Shown in pieces: positions 31,394 through 44,793 of a stretch of 64,000 bases of DNA (the stretch's first letter is position 1; every line of letters starts with the position of its first letter). The stretch comes from Skeletonema marinoi (lineage: Eukaryota; Bacillariophyta; Thalassiosirophyceae; Thalassiosirales; Thalassiosiraceae). The notes beneath the pieces were generated by a model, which saw only the letters and a list, made by a program, of their open reading frames with translations, made no database searches and had not been told where the DNA came from. The position numbers and the translations under genes are program-made. Location of the stretch: positions 3,782,001 to 3,846,000 of the forward strand of contig CM060485.1 in the NCBI GenBank assembly GCA_030544225.1. The letters run 5' to 3'.

Positions 31394-34300
31394 GCAGCAT
31401 ATCGTATCTAACGCTGTGAAGATGACAATCAACAGCTTGTAGTGACCCATTATTGTTGATTACGATAGATTGGTTGGTCGTATCAGCGTCGCTATAACGT
31501 CCTAGGTGACCTGATGATGCATCTGAGACGGCCGCCAGCTCCTCTGTTGACAGCCATGTCGTATCTCACGCTGTGCAGATGACAATCAACAGCTTGTAGT
31601 GACCCATTATAGTTGGCCGTGATAGTATAGAAGCATCTTTTACACGGCTCAAGCATTGGTTGGTCGTATCAGCGTCGCTACAACGTCCTAGGTGACCTGA
31701 TGATGCATCTGAGACGGCCGCCAGCTCCTCTGTTGACAGCCATATCGTATCTCACGCTGTGCGGATGACAATCAACAGCTTGTAGTGACCCATTATAGTT
31801 GGCCGTGATAGTATAGAAGCATCTTTTACACGACTCAAGCATTGGTTGGTCGTATCAGCGTCGCTACAACGTCCTAGGTGACCTGATGATGCATCTGAGA
31901 CGGCCGCCAGCTCCTCTGTTGACAGCCATGTCGTATCTCACGCTGTGCAGATGACAATCAACAGCTTGTAGTGACCCATTATAGTTGGCCGTGATAGTAT
32001 AGAAGCATCTTTTACACGGCTCAAGCATTGGTTGGTCGTATCAGCGTCGCTACAACGTCCTAGGTGACCTGATGATGCATCTGAGACGGCCGCCAGCTCC
32101 TCTGTTGACAGCCATGTCGTATCTCACGCTGTGCAGATGACAATCAACAGCTTGTAGTGACCCATTATAGTTGGCCGTGATAGTATAGAAGCATCTTTTA
32201 CACGGCTCAAGCATTGGTTGGTCGTACCAGCGTCGCTACAACGTCCTAGGTGACCTGATGATGCATCTGAGACGGCCGCCAGCTCCTCTGTTGACAGCCA
32301 TATCGTATCTCACGCTGTGCAGATGACAATCAACAGCTTGTAGTGACCCATTATAGTTGGCCGTGATAGTATAGAAGCATCTTTTACACGGCTCAAGCAT
32401 TGGTTGGTCGTACCAGCGTCGCTACAACGTCCTAGGTGACCTGATGATGCATCTGAGACGGCCGCCAGCTCCTCTGTTGGCAGCCATATCGTATCTCACG
32501 CTGTGCAGATGACAATCAACAGCTTGTAGTGACCCATTATAGTTGGCCGTGATAGTATAGAAGCATCTTTTACACGGCTCAAGCATTGGTTGGTCGTACC
32601 AGCGTCGCTACAACGTCCTAGGTGACCTGATGATGCATCTGAGACGGCCGCCAGCTCCTCTGTTGACAGCCATATCGTATCTCACGCTGTGAAGATGACA
32701 ATCAACAGCTTGTAGTGACCCATTATAGTTGGCCGTGATAGTATAGAAGCATCTTTTACACGGCTCAAGCATTGGTTGGTCGTAGCAGCGTCGCTACAAC
32801 GTCCTAGGTGACCTGATGATGCATCTGAGACGGCCGCCAGCTCCTCTGTTGGCAGCCATATCGTATCTCACGCTGTGCAGATGACAATCGACAGCTTGTA
32901 GTGACCCATTATAGTTGGCCGTGATAGTATAGAAGCATCTTTTACACGGCTCAAGCATTGGTTGGTCGTACCAGCGTCGCTACAACGTCCTAGGTGACCT
33001 GATGATGCATCTGAGACGGCCGCCAGCTCCTCTGTTGACAGCCATATCGTATCTCACGCTGTGAAGATGACAATCAACAGCTTGTAGTGACCCATTATAG
33101 TTGGCCGTGATAGTATAGAAGCATCTTTTACACGGCTCAAGCATTGGTTGGTCGTATCAGCGTCGCTACAACGTCCTAGGTGACCTGATGATGCATCTGA
33201 GACGGCCGCCAGCTCCTCTGTTGACAGCCATATCGTATCTCACGCTGTGCAGATGACAATCAACAGCTTGTAGTGACCCATTATAGTTGGCCGTGATAGT
33301 ATAGAAGCATCTTTTACACGGCTCAAGCATTGGTTGGTCGTACCAGCGTCGCTACAACGTCCTAGGTGACCTGATGATGCATCTGAGACGGCCGCCAGCT
33401 CCTCTGTTGACAGCCATATCGTATCTCACGCTGTGCAGATGACAATCAACAGCTTGTAGTGACCCATTATAGTTGGCCGTGATAGTATAGAAGCATCTTT
33501 TACACGGCTCAAGCATTGGTTGGTCGTATCAGCGTCGCTACAACGTCCTAGGTGACCTGATGATGCATCTGAGACGGCCGCCAGCTCCTCTGTTGACAGC
33601 CATGTCGTATCTCACGCTGTGCAGATGACAATCAACAGCTTGTAGTGACCCATTATAGTTGGCCGTGATAGTATAGAAGCATCTTTTACACGGCTCAAGC
33701 ATTGGTTGGTCGTACCAGCGTCGCTACAACGTCCTAGGTGACCTGATGATGCATCTGAGACGGCCGCCAGCTCCTCTGTTGACAGCCATGTCGTATCTCA
33801 CGCTGTGAAGATGACAATCAACAGCTTGTAGTGACCCATTATAGTTGGCCGTGATAGTATAGAAGCATCTTTTACACGGCTCAAGCATTGGTTGGTCGTA
33901 GCAGCGTCGCTACAACGTCCTAGGTGACCTGATGATGCATCTGAGACGGCCGCCAGCTCCTCTGTTGACAGCCATGTCGTATCTCACGCTGTGCAGATGA
34001 CAATCAACAGCTTGTAGTGACCCATTATAGTTGGCCGTGATAGTATAGAAGCATCTTTTACACGGCTCAAGCATTGGTTGGTCGTATCAGCGTCGCTACA
34101 ACGTCCTAGGTGACCTGATGATGCATCTGAGACGGCCGCCAGCTCCTCTGTTGACAGCCATGTCGTATCTCACGCTGTGCAGATGACAATCAACAGCTTG
34201 TAGTGACCCATTATAGTTGGCCGTGATAGTATAGAAGCATCTTTTACACGGCTCAAGCATTGGTTGGTCGTACCAGCGTCGCTACAACGTCCTAGGTGAC

Positions 34301-37300
34301 CTGATGATGCATCTGAGACGGCCGCCAGCTCCTCTGTTGACAGCCATGTCGTATCTCACGCTGTGAAGATGACAATCAACAGCTTGTAGTGACCCATTAT
34401 AGTTGGCCGTGATAGTATAGAAGCATCTTTTACACGGCTCAAGCATTGGTTGGTCGTACCAGCGTCGCTACAACGTCCTAGGTGACCTGATGATGCATCT
34501 GAGACGGCCGCCAGCTCCTCTGTTGACAGCCATATCGTATCTCACGCTGTGAAGATGACAATCAACAGCTTGTAGTGACCCATTATAGTTGGCCGTGATA
34601 GTATAGAAGCATCTTTTACACGGCTCAAGCATTGGTTGGTCGTATCAGCATCGCTACAACGTCCTAGGTGACCTGATGATGCATCTGAGACGGCCGCCAG
34701 CTCCTCTGTTGACAGCCATATCGTATCTCACGCTGTGCAGATGACAATCGACAGCTTGTAGTGACCCATTATAGTTGGCCGTGATAGTATAGAAGCATCT
34801 TTTACACGGCTCAAGCATTGGTTGGTCGTATCAGCGTCGCTACAACGTCCTAGGTGACCTGATGATGCATCTGAGACGGCCGCCAGCTCCTCTGTTGACA
34901 GCCATGTCGTATCTCACGCTGTGCAGATGACAATCAACAGCTTGTAGTGACCCATTATAGTTGGCCGTGATAGTATAGAAGCATCTTTTACACGGCTCAA
35001 GCATTGGTTGGTCGTATCAGCGTCGCTACAACGTCCTAGGTGACCTGATGATGCATCTGAGACGGCCGCCAGCTCCTCTGTTGACAGCCATGTCGTATCT
35101 CACGCTGTGCAGATGACAATCAACAGCTTGTAGTGACCCATTATAGTTGGCCGTGATAGTATAGAAGCATCTTTTACACGGCTCAAGCATTGGTTGGTCG
35201 TAGCAGCGTCGCTACAACGTCCTAGGTGACCTGATGATGCATCTGAGACGGCCGCCAGCTCCTCTGTTGACAGCCATATCGTATCTCACGCTGTGCAGAT
35301 GACAATCAACAGCTTGTAGTGACCCATTATAGTTGGCCGTGATAGTATAGAAGCATCTTTTACACGGCTCAAGCATTGGTTGGTCGTATCAGCGTCGCTA
35401 CAACGTCCTAGGTGACCTGATGATGCATCTGAGACGGCCGCCAGCTCCTCTGTTGACAGCCATATCGTATCTCACGCTGTGCAGATGACAATCGACAGCT
35501 TGTAGTGACCCATTATAGTTGGCCGTGATAGTATAGAAGCATCTTTTACACGGCTCAAGCATTGGTTGGTCGTATCAGCGTCGCTACAACGTCCTAGGTG
35601 ACCTGATGATGCATCTGAGACGGCCGCCAGCTCCTCTGTTGACAGCCATGTCGTATCTCACGCTGTGCAGATGACAATCAACAGCTTGTAGTGACCCATT
35701 ATAGTTGGCCGTGATAGTATAGAAGCATCTTTTACACGGCTCAAGCATTGGTTGGTCGTAGCAGCGTCGCTACAACGTCCTAGGTGACCTGATGATGCAT
35801 CTGAGACGGCCGCCAGCTCCTCTGTTGACAGCCATATCGTATCTCACGCTGTGCAGATGACAATCAACAGCTTGTAGTGACCCATTATAGTTGGCCGTGA
35901 TAGTATAGAAGCATCTTTTACACGGCTCAAGCATTGGTTGGTCGTATCAGCGTCGCTACAACGTCCTAGGTGACCTGATGATGCATCTGAGACGGCCGCC
36001 AGCTCCTCTGTTGACAGCCATATCGTATCTCACGCTGTGAGGATGACAATCAACAGCTTGTAGTGACCCATTATAGTTGGCCGTGATAGTATAGAAGCAT
36101 CTTTTACACGGCTCAAGCATTGGTTGGTCGTACCAGCGTCGCTACAACGTCCTAGGTGACCTGATGATGCATCTGAGACGGCCGCCAGCTCCTCTGTTGA
36201 CAGCCATGTCGTATCTCACGCTGTGCAGATGACAATCAACAGCTTGTAGTGACCCATTATAGTTGGCCGTGATAGTATAGAAGCATCTTTTACACGGCTC
36301 AAGCATTGGTTGGTCGTACCAGCGTCGCTACAACGTCCTAGGTGACCTGATGATGCATCTGAGACGGCCGCCAGCTCCTCTGTTGACAGCCATGTCGTAT
36401 CTCACGCTGTGCAGATGACAATCAACAGCTTGTAGTGACCCATTATAGTTGGCCGTGATAGTATAGAAGCATCTTTTACACGGCTCAAGCATTGGTTGGT
36501 CGTAGCAGCGTCGCTACAACGTCCTAGGTGACCTGATGATGCATCTGAGACGGCCGCCAGCTCCTCTGTTGACAGCCATATCGTATCTCACGCTGTGCAG
36601 ATGACAATCAACAGCTTGTAGTGACCCATTATAGTTGGCCGTGATAGTATAGAAGTATCTTTTACACGGCTCAAGCATTGGTTGGTCGTATCAGCGTCGC
36701 TACAACGTCCTAGGTGACCTGATGATGCATCTGAGACGGCCGCCAGCTCCTCTGTTGACAGCCATATCGTATCTCACGCTGTGCAGATGACAATCAACAG
36801 CTTGTAGTGACCCATTATAGTTGGCCGTGATAGTATAGAAGCATCTTTTACACGGCTCAAGCATTGGTTGGTCGTAGCAGCGTCGCTACAACGTCCTAGG
36901 TGACCTGATGATGCATCTGAGACGGCCGCCAGCTCCTCTGTTGACAGCCATGTCGTATCTCACGCTGTGCAGATGACAATCAACAGCTTGTAGTGACCCA
37001 TTATAGTTGGCCGTGATAGTATAGAAGCATCTTTTACACGGCTCAAGCATTGGTTGGTCGTAGCAGCGTCGCTACAACGTCCTAGGTGACCTGATGATGC
37101 ATCTGAGACGGCCGCCAGCTCCTCTGTTGACAGCCATATCGTATCTCACGCTGTGCAGATGACAATCAACAGCTTGTAGTGACCCATTATAGTTGGCCGT
37201 GATAGTATAGAAGTATCTTTTACACGGCTCAAGCATTGGTTGGTCGTATCAGCGTCGCTACAACGTCCTAGGTGACCTGATGATGCATCTGAGACGGCCG

Positions 37301-37436
37301 CCAGCTCCTCTGTTGACAGCCATATCGTATCTCACGCTGTGCAGATGACAATCGACAGCTTGTAGTGACCCATTATAGTTGGCCGTGATAGTATAGAAGC
37401 ATCTTTTACACGGCTCAAGCATTGGTTGGTCGTATC
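31394..37436. repeat. 186-bp satellite array, block 1 (about 33 monomers)
   Basis: Marker word GTATCTCACG recurs every 186 bp from 31561 to 37327, an exact multiple (31 periods). The first monomer, at 31404, is about 29 bp short and more diverged, as expected at an array edge. Monomers differ by only a few bases; recurring variants are CATATC/CATGTC, GCAGATG/GAAGATG, CAATCAAC/CAATCGAC, TTGACAG/TTGGCAG, and the third base of the TATC/TACC/TAGC word. The period is 62 codons exactly, yet no long frame stays open, so the array is not coding. All monomers share one orientation. The block ends at TATC (37433-37436), where an element is inserted. Function is unknown; a structural chromosomal role is only a guess. 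Confidence 0.97.
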
Positions 37437-37830
37437 TAGAAACATACGTCCGTGCAATCCTTGCATGGATACAGGCCGCATGTTTAGGCAACACTACGCT
37501 GTAACGGTCGATACGTTACAGCTTCCCTTACCATGTGTTACATGGTAACACAGCTACTGCAAACTACACTATACGAAGGATATTCCCGCAGGCGCGGACA
37601 CTCTCTCGCACTACTGCGATAGAGGCCGTCTATTCATTACTTTAGGCACCTCTCCAGTGCTACCGCTCATCAAAGAGCGTTGCTTCACCATGATCTCTCA
37701 TGCTTTTCACAAAGTGTGTGACGATTTGATGCACATCAAATCGTACGCGCCAGATTGCCGCAGATCACTGGATGTCTGGCAGACACCCGGCATCTGACTC
37801 ATCTGACCATTTCACGACCAGGTTTTACTA
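37437..37830. repeat. Element 1 left terminal repeat (394 bp), rich in hairpins
   Basis: Same sequence as 40380-40773. It holds several perfect inverted repeats: TGTAACG/CGTTACA (37500-37520), TTACCATG/CATGGTAA (37528-37548) and GATTTGATG/CATCAAATC (37723-37742), plus a shorter CGCA/TGCG stem. Confidence 0.93.
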
Positions 37831-40379
37831 GTCCCCTTGGTCATGATTGTATACACTGACTTCATCGTCAAATGATTCGCTAGTATCCAAACATGTCCAT
37901 CAAAAATCTAAAACTCGTTCGGTTCCCAACTATGAAAGTCAAGAAACAATACTGCTGCCACGCCGACTCTTACTTGACGTTTCGTAACGTCAAGTCCTTC
38001 GGCACTTCGACCGCAGTTCTCTATCAAATTCTGATATGATCCGCTAGGATAATATCTCGCTTGGTCATGCAAAGGATTCTGAGTCGCAGGCAGAGTTATG
38101 CAAGCGCTGCATCTTACGCAAGTGTTCCGCTGCTACTCAAACAAGCACTCAATTCCATTTGACCCCAGTTGAATGCTACATTCAGTTTCATGTCCCCTGT
38201 TGAATGCAAATGCAACTCACGTACATCCAAAATTCAATGTCCCCTGTTGAATGCAACTCACGTACACTCAGAAGAATCTATTGTCCCCATTCTAATGCTA
38301 GGACATTGCAGTCATGCAAGTCGCTCAAACGCATTCGACGTATTGCAGATCAAGCCATAGATCCCAACAATACTTAACGCAGCACCCATCGAGCTTGAAT
38401 GCACTAAAAGCTACATCTTACTCATGTATCATATCAACGAGTCAAACGGCGAACGTCCCCTCAAGCCAATGCCACTGATCCATCAACGCATCCACGTTGA
38501 TACCAGTAGTAACATTGCACTGAATATCTAATATCCCCAGACTCTTGATATATACCTGCACGTGCTGTTTCTACTCAAAGGACGATCTCGCAGAGCAAGA
38601 CCGTGCAAAGATTCACATATCTCAATCGGCATATGTCGTGATTTCATATCCATGAACATCTGGTACTCTTCAGTCAACTCGTGACTTCACGTTTCTACTT
38701 ACAATCGGGAAAAGTTGCTCTGCACGCCACGTCAAGTCGAGCAAGGCAACAACATACAAACTCCATCTCTTGATACATCGATGCCAACATCACTGAAGGC
38801 ACATCTTGATATAAATGAGCTGACGTATTTGTTCAACCGAGCTATGCAATCTTGACTAGCACAGAACAAAACTCCATACTTGTCAGTGTTCACCTACGTA
38901 CTGTTCACGGCAGTCCTATCAAGTCAGGCGATGTATGGAACCTAACATCTCAGTTCCAACGTCCCCTCAACTTACATATAGCTGCTGCTAAATGCAAGTT
39001 GTCAATACTACGTGTCCCCTGAAACTAAGCACACGTGCCAACAATCCTGAGACTGATGCATGCGCTCCGTCCGACACAGCAGGCTGATAACAAACCGCTA
39101 AGCGTTGACACAGCTTTTACAAGCCCATGCCTTGAATAATGAATGCAACTTACCCAAGTCTGACATAAGATGCTGTACCAGCGCTCATGTCTTCTATTCT
39201 CTTTTACTCGTCCCCTTGGGTGTGTTCAATTTATGAATCGAACACATCCATCTGCGTTATCATCTTAGCAACGCAAACGTTAACACTGAGGCTGGTACTT
39301 CTTGCTGTCGCACTAATCTTTGGACAACCCCGGGCGGTCTATTCCGACCCGTTTCTTCTTTGGTGTAACTATGACAACACTCACGCTTTCTTCGCGTACT
39401 TGTCATCCAGACGCTTCAATGAGACTCTTTGTGAGATACGGCAGAAGACGATACAAATGCCTACCTCACAACTAGATGATCCTATTGCCCAGCGTCCACA
39501 GTGGCATGAAGTCCCACTGGCAGATTCTTTCTTTGCGTTCAAATAGAGCGTAAACTCTCTTATGATGTAGTGATTGATGCGACTTACAATCCAAGGACAA
39601 TTGCTCCCGAGGATGTGCGTGACCTTTCTCTGCGCATCAATCATTGCGTATCTTGCTAACACGTCTACATCACATTAAAACATGTGATTAGGGTCAACTT
39701 TGGTTGGGTTATGTACCCTAGAGATTCTTACACCACGATCGGGTCTCCGCAGGACGCTTAGTTCAACTAACGGACGATCGTGCAGTCATCTTACATACTG
39801 TACCAGTGTCAAAGAAGTTATCCTTGGAGTATTTTCTACTCATCTCTCTACACGACAAGAATACAGAAGTCTCTGTTTCCTCTTGCCGCTTGTTCATCTC
39901 GTGGGGCTGAACCTTCGATTCTTTCACAGGCACGCAGAAAAGATCTTTGTTGTATTCGTTGAAATACACCTGGAAGTTTGTTAGGCTCCCATTACATTCC
40001 TGGCTGTCCTCACCACGTACGCCCATACATGCAGACACCAGGTAATCACACGCTTCTTCTCTACGCCAAGGGAAGTTATTCCCTTGTTGTTGAGGCAATT
40101 CTTCTTTTGGCCTAATGAAATCTGTCATCCAGATCTCCACCAACTTATCATCATAGTTCTGGCTTCCTCCATCTCTTCTTTATACATAAAGAGACGATTC
40201 TAATTTCCTTCATCATTCTTTCCGAAGGCAATTCAATCTTCATCCAGCTCCAGCTTCGCTAGAACTCTCCGTCTCCGGATTCATTCTACCTCTGAACTCT
40301 ATCACCATCACGGTGCAAACACAAAGCAGAACGCCAAGATGCCAAGCACAATGCCATGCAGAGCTTGGGTCTGATAAAC
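37831..40379. other. Element 1 interior: non-coding, with recurring GTCCCC words
   Basis: No long conserved frame. The word GTCCCC occurs about eight times between 37831 and 39214, two of them inside a direct repeat (GTCCCCTGTTGAATGCAA at about 38193 and 38240). The minus-strand frame at 39763-40143 (126 codons) and plus-strand frame at 39187-39546 (119 codons) match nothing I know and are not called as genes. Confidence 0.6.
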
Positions 40380-40773
40380 TAGAAACATACGTCCGTGCAA
40401 TCCTTGCATGGATACAGGCCGCATGTTTAGGCAACACTACGCTGTAACGGTCGATACGTTACAGCTTCCCTTACCATGTGTTACATGGTAACACAGCTAC
40501 TGCAAACTACACTATACGAAGGATATTCCCGCAGGCGCGGACACTCTCTCGCACTACTGCGATAGAGGCCGTCTATTCATTACTTTAGGCACCTCTCCAG
40601 TGCTACCGCTCATCAAAGAGCGTTGCTTCACCATGATCTCTCATGCTTTTCACAAAGTGTGTGACGATTTGATGCACATCAAATCGTACGCGCCAGATTG
40701 CCGCAGATCACTGGATGTCTGGCAGACACCCGGCATCTGACTCATCTGACCATTTCACGACCAGGTTTTACTA
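40380..40773. repeat. Element 1 right terminal repeat (394 bp)
   Basis: Same sequence and same hairpins as 37437-37830. It is followed directly by TATCAGCGTCG, the continuing satellite monomer. Confidence 0.93.
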
Positions 40774-41521
40774 TATCAGCGTCGCTACAACGTCCTAGGT
40801 GACCTGATGATGCATCTGAGACGGCCACCAGCTCCTCTGTTGACAGCCATATCGTATCTCACGCTGTGCAGATGACAATCGACAGCTTGTAGTGACCCAT
40901 TATAGTTGGCCGTGATAGTATAGAAGCATCTTTTACACGACTCAAGCATTGGTTGGTCGTAGCAGCGTCGCTACAACGTCCTAGGTGACCTGATGATGCA
41001 TCTGAGACGGCCGCCAGCTCCTCTGTTGACAGCCATGTCGTATCTCACGCTGTGCAGATGTCAATCAACAGCTTGTAGTGACCCATTATAGTTGGCCGTG
41101 ATAGTATAGAAGCATCTTTTACACGGCTCAAGCATTGGTTGGTCGTACCAGCGTCGCTACAACGTCCTAGGTGACCTGATGATGCATCTGAGACGGCCGC
41201 CAGCTCCTCTGTTGACAGCCATATCGTATCTCACGCTGTGCAGATGACAATCAACAGCTTGTAGTGACCCATTATAGTTGGCCGTGATAGTATAGAAGCA
41301 TCTTTTACACGGCTCAAGCATTGGTTGGTCGTACCAGCGTCGCTACAACGTCCTAGGTGACCTGATGATGCATCTGAGACGGCCGCCAGCTCCTCTGTTG
41401 ACAGCCATATCGTATCTCACGCTGTGCAGATGACAATCAACAGCTTGTAGTGACCCATTATAGTTGGCCGTGATAGTATAGAAGCATCTTTTACACGGCT
41501 CAAGCATTGGTTGGTCGTATC
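40774..41521. repeat. 186-bp satellite array, block 2 (4 monomers)
   Basis: GTATCTCACG occurs at 40854, 41040, 41226 and 41412, spaced 186 bp. The block begins and ends at the same monomer position, so the two flanking insertions are exactly four periods apart. Phase is continuous with block 1 once element 1 is removed. Confidence 0.97.
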
Positions 41522-41940
41522 GAGTCGTACCACTTTGGTTTAGCTGGTATACGGGAAGAAGGACAAGCTGGACGACGTGATGGCTGTCGAGTGATAAGGT
41601 GGACCATTCTTGAATTGATGCTTGCGTGAGAGATGGCGACAGAGCCAAGCTCGAGAGTCGGTTTGGATTATCCAGATCGAAGTTAGCAGCAGCAGATTCT
41701 TGGATGAATGTCACAGTAACAGCAATGTAACGTTACATGTCATGACGTCATCACTTGTCGACTGGAGAAATCAACAATGAAAAGACGCAATGAACACAAC
41801 CTATTTGAGCAAATCTACGGCAAGCGAGCAGAGTAATCTTCATACTGAGCAGATTGATCTACTATTTACTTGAGGAAATAGCTGGCGCTTTATTATTTTT
41901 ATTTAAGCTGAGAAGGATAATAGGTTGGCACGTGTTTATT

Positions 41941-42520
41941 ATGTTGTCTTCTGGCGCATAATGTGTTGGGATTGAAGGATCGTGTAGGATTGAGCATGCA
42001 CCCTCTTGGTGCTCGTTCCTCGCCCCTTTCGGACATTGTTCTAGGGGGGGAAAGGTTGTACTACCGGCTAATATATTCGCGGCTCGTACAGTTGGTGTTA
42101 AGCGCATGGCATTACACTTTTAGTGTCGAGTGTATCGGTGTGGGTCTTTCACTGACGTTTATGAGGCGTTAGTATTGCGGTGGCGGTGATCTTTCAATAT
42201 ACGGAAATAAGATGTTACAATGGAGTTACAACCAAATGGGCGTAAAGCCCTCTCCGTATTGATCAGTGATAATAACACTAGTTGCTGGTCAGGTTGTGTG
42301 GGTGGAACAATCTAAAATCTGATCGTTACACCCTTACTGTTGTGTTGGTTCTCTCGAAGCGGAGAGATAGTGGAGTGGTGGAAGTTTCCATAGGTGATCA
42401 CGTGTTATTATGTTGTCATAATATGTTGGGATCGAAGGAATTTGTAGGTTGGAGCATGCGCCCTCTTGGTGCTCGTCCCTCGTCCCTCTCGGGCATTGTT
42501 CTAGGGGAGGAAGGTTGTAG
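41941..42520. repeat. Diverged direct duplication inside element 2a (about 110 bp, two copies)
   Basis: Copies lie at about 41941-42050 and 42410-42520. Both contain ATGTTGGGAT-GAAGGA, then GAGCATGC(A/G)CCCTCTTGGTG and CTCGTCCCTCG/CTCGTTCCTCG, ending CATTGTTCTAGGGG. They differ at roughly one base in eight, so this duplication is much older than the elements' terminal copies. Confidence 0.75.
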
Positions 42521-42622
42521 CGGTTCCATAGTCCTTATTATGTGATGGAAAGGTTCTTTTCGGTTATATCGTCGCCTTCCTTTGACGTGGAATTGTGTAG
42601 CTTCACTAACTCTGTGTATTTC

Positions 42623-44100
42623 TTGAGGGGGGTTTTGAGGTTGGATAGAAATCATTAGATGATGATCCAGAGTCAGTTATGATGGCGGAGGGTTTTGATC
42701 CTCTGCTGGGATATATCTTCATGCCAGCTTATCGGTTGGTCGCTTCCCTTGGAAATTTATATTCAGTGTTTTCCGTCGAGACTGCCTACTATCTTCATGC
42801 CGTGCCATCTTTCTCCGACAGTGCATTGGCTTCGCCCATTCTTCCTCAAGACTTCGACTTTGACATGTCTATCATGACCGCCTCGTTATGCCGCGAGAAC
42901 CCAGCAATTTAGTTGCATGCACTCCGGCTTTGCTTCATGATAACTTCAACGCACAGTCTGTAGTTGAATTACGAGGATTTACCTTCGGTTGTGCCGCTTG
43001 TCTTCGACTCTGACGCTTGATATTCGTCTGATGCCTTTTATACCGCAAGAACCCAGCAATTTAGTTGCATGCACTCCGGTGGCGTTACCTGAACAGCTCA
43101 ACTTCATCGGTTGAACCTACGTTGATGGAGCCTGAAGTCGAATTGGATTGATGGCTTCGGCGTCATCAATGAAGAGAATGAGAAACTTTCCCACTGAATC
43201 AGTGGCATCTGATAGACTTGACGATGTTGATTACCATGACGTGTATCGAATCACTCGATCGCCAAGCAATCAGCAGACTCGAGCAAGCCAGCTAAGTGTG
43301 GGGATAGCGATGGAGAGTCAGTTCTCAGTCGTTTTTCTAATGGTGGAAAAGGTTGATTGGCCTGTGGGGGCAGTCTAACGGTTGTTGGTGCTGATGATGA
43401 TGTATGTTGACCTACACATACCAGCAAGCTATTTTGATGTGGAGACGGAGGAAGCGAGGGAGAGACGTTGCTATAGACCTACTTCAGTTGCTTCAGTGGT
43501 GGTAAAGGTTGATTTGCCTATGATGGAGACAGCGAAGGAGGTAAGAAAGACCTACCTTCAGTTGTGTGTGGTGGTGGTCAGGTGGCCATGTGAGCTACCT
43601 TCATTCGGTTTCGATCGTGGAAAAGGGCTTGGCAAAGGGTGGCGGCATCCATCAAAATTTGTGGGTGCTGATTTTGACGTGTATTTATTACAAATACTAT
43701 GCAGTTAAGTGGACTCAAGCAAGCGAGCCGGTTGATGGGGAGACAGCGGCGGAAGGTGGATATAAATAACGCACCCTTGGTCGATGTCACGTTGGTGATG
43801 GTGATGCCCTCCGAGGACGTATATTTTTACAAATACTATTCAGTAAGTGGACTCAAGCAAGCTAGCCGGTTGATGGAATGACAGCGGCGAAAGGTGGATA
43901 TAAATAACGCACCGCTGGTCGATGTCACGTTGGTGATGCTGATGCCCTCTGATGATACTACCACGTGAAGTGTTCAACGCTTTGCTGACTCTGGTTAGAT
44001 TAGAGGGGGGTTTTGAGGTTGGATAAGAAATCATTCGATGATGATCCAGAGTCAGTTTCAATGAAAGCAGAAGGATTGCTCCTTCGGCTGGAAGGTATTT
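42623..44100. repeat. Dispersed duplication inside element 2a (about 90 bp, two copies)
   Basis: Copies at about 42625-42710 and 44007-44095 share GGGGGGTTTTGAGGTTGGAT, GATGATCCAGAGTCAGTT and a closing CT(C/T)CTGCTGG/CGGCTGG. A further pair, CCCAGCAATTTAGTTGCATG, occurs at about 42899 and 43050. Confidence 0.7.
43690..43970. repeat. 138-bp tandem duplication inside element 2a
   Basis: GGACTCAAGCAAG recurs at 43711 and 43849 (138 bp apart), followed in both copies by GCCGGTTGATGG, GGATATAAATAACGCACC and GATGTCACGTTGGTGATG. The copies differ at only a few bases. Confidence 0.85.
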
Positions 44101-44793
44101 GATGATGGACGACAAGTGGTCGACTGAGAGGAGAATGAGGAATACACAACCTCAGATTGCAGCACTCCTGATGTCGAATAGAGTTGATGACCTTTAAGTC
44201 ATCAAGGAAGAGAATGAGTAAAATGCCCAGCGAAGATGATCATTGAGCGATGGGGATGCAACGTGGGATAGTGGATAACATGACTTTCCTTTCAGTTGCT
44301 TTGGTGGTGGATAGATTGGCTTTGCCTACGGAGGCATCTTCAAGACTTGATGTTCCTTGCGTCCATCTGCATTTAAAACAAGAACACTATGCAGACCAGC
44401 GAGACTCAAGCAAGCCAAATTAAGCAATTCATTGCAACGCGCGATGAATGAGTGGGGATAGTTTGGGACGATGAAAAAGAGGTATACTCTTTGATTCAAT
44501 CGAACTAGGAATCTGCACAAGCAGATGTTGTGGCTTACATGCCGCGAATGTGGAGCTAATCCTATGTCCATGGAGGGTGCTTGCCAAGCGCCCGGAGAGA
44601 AGGGACATTACAACAATAGGAGAGAGCTGCCATGGTGCTCGGGACAGTTGAGTCTCGGTACGGAGGTGATGGGGGTTTTTCGATTCTTTCTTTGACGAAC
44701 GTGGTTTCTGCTTAAATCGTATTGCCGGGCGTCTTCCTGACTAAAATACTGTTGGTCGACGTGAACGTGACGATTGGTCAGTTTGTCTACCCT

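Larger units (their letters stand above)
37437..40773. mobile_element. Element 1: 3.34 kb insertion with identical 394-bp direct terminal repeats (LTR-like, non-coding)
   Basis: The element interrupts one satellite monomer and is flanked by TATC on both sides (37433-37436, 40774-40777); removing it with one TATC restores a 186-bp monomer exactly. Its ends are 394-bp direct repeats that read as identical, so it is young. The repeats start TAGAAAC and end GTTTTACTA, not the usual TG...CA, and no primer site or polypurine tract is evident. The 2.55 kb interior has no protein gene I recognise. It would fit a large non-coding LTR derivative, but the ends are atypical and other classes are possible. 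No family is assigned. Confidence 0.85.

Noticed and set aside
37258-37494. Minus-strand frames spanning satellite and element ends (also 40240-40437, 41343-41714)
   Set aside because: They are chance frames across repeat junctions with no conserved protein content.
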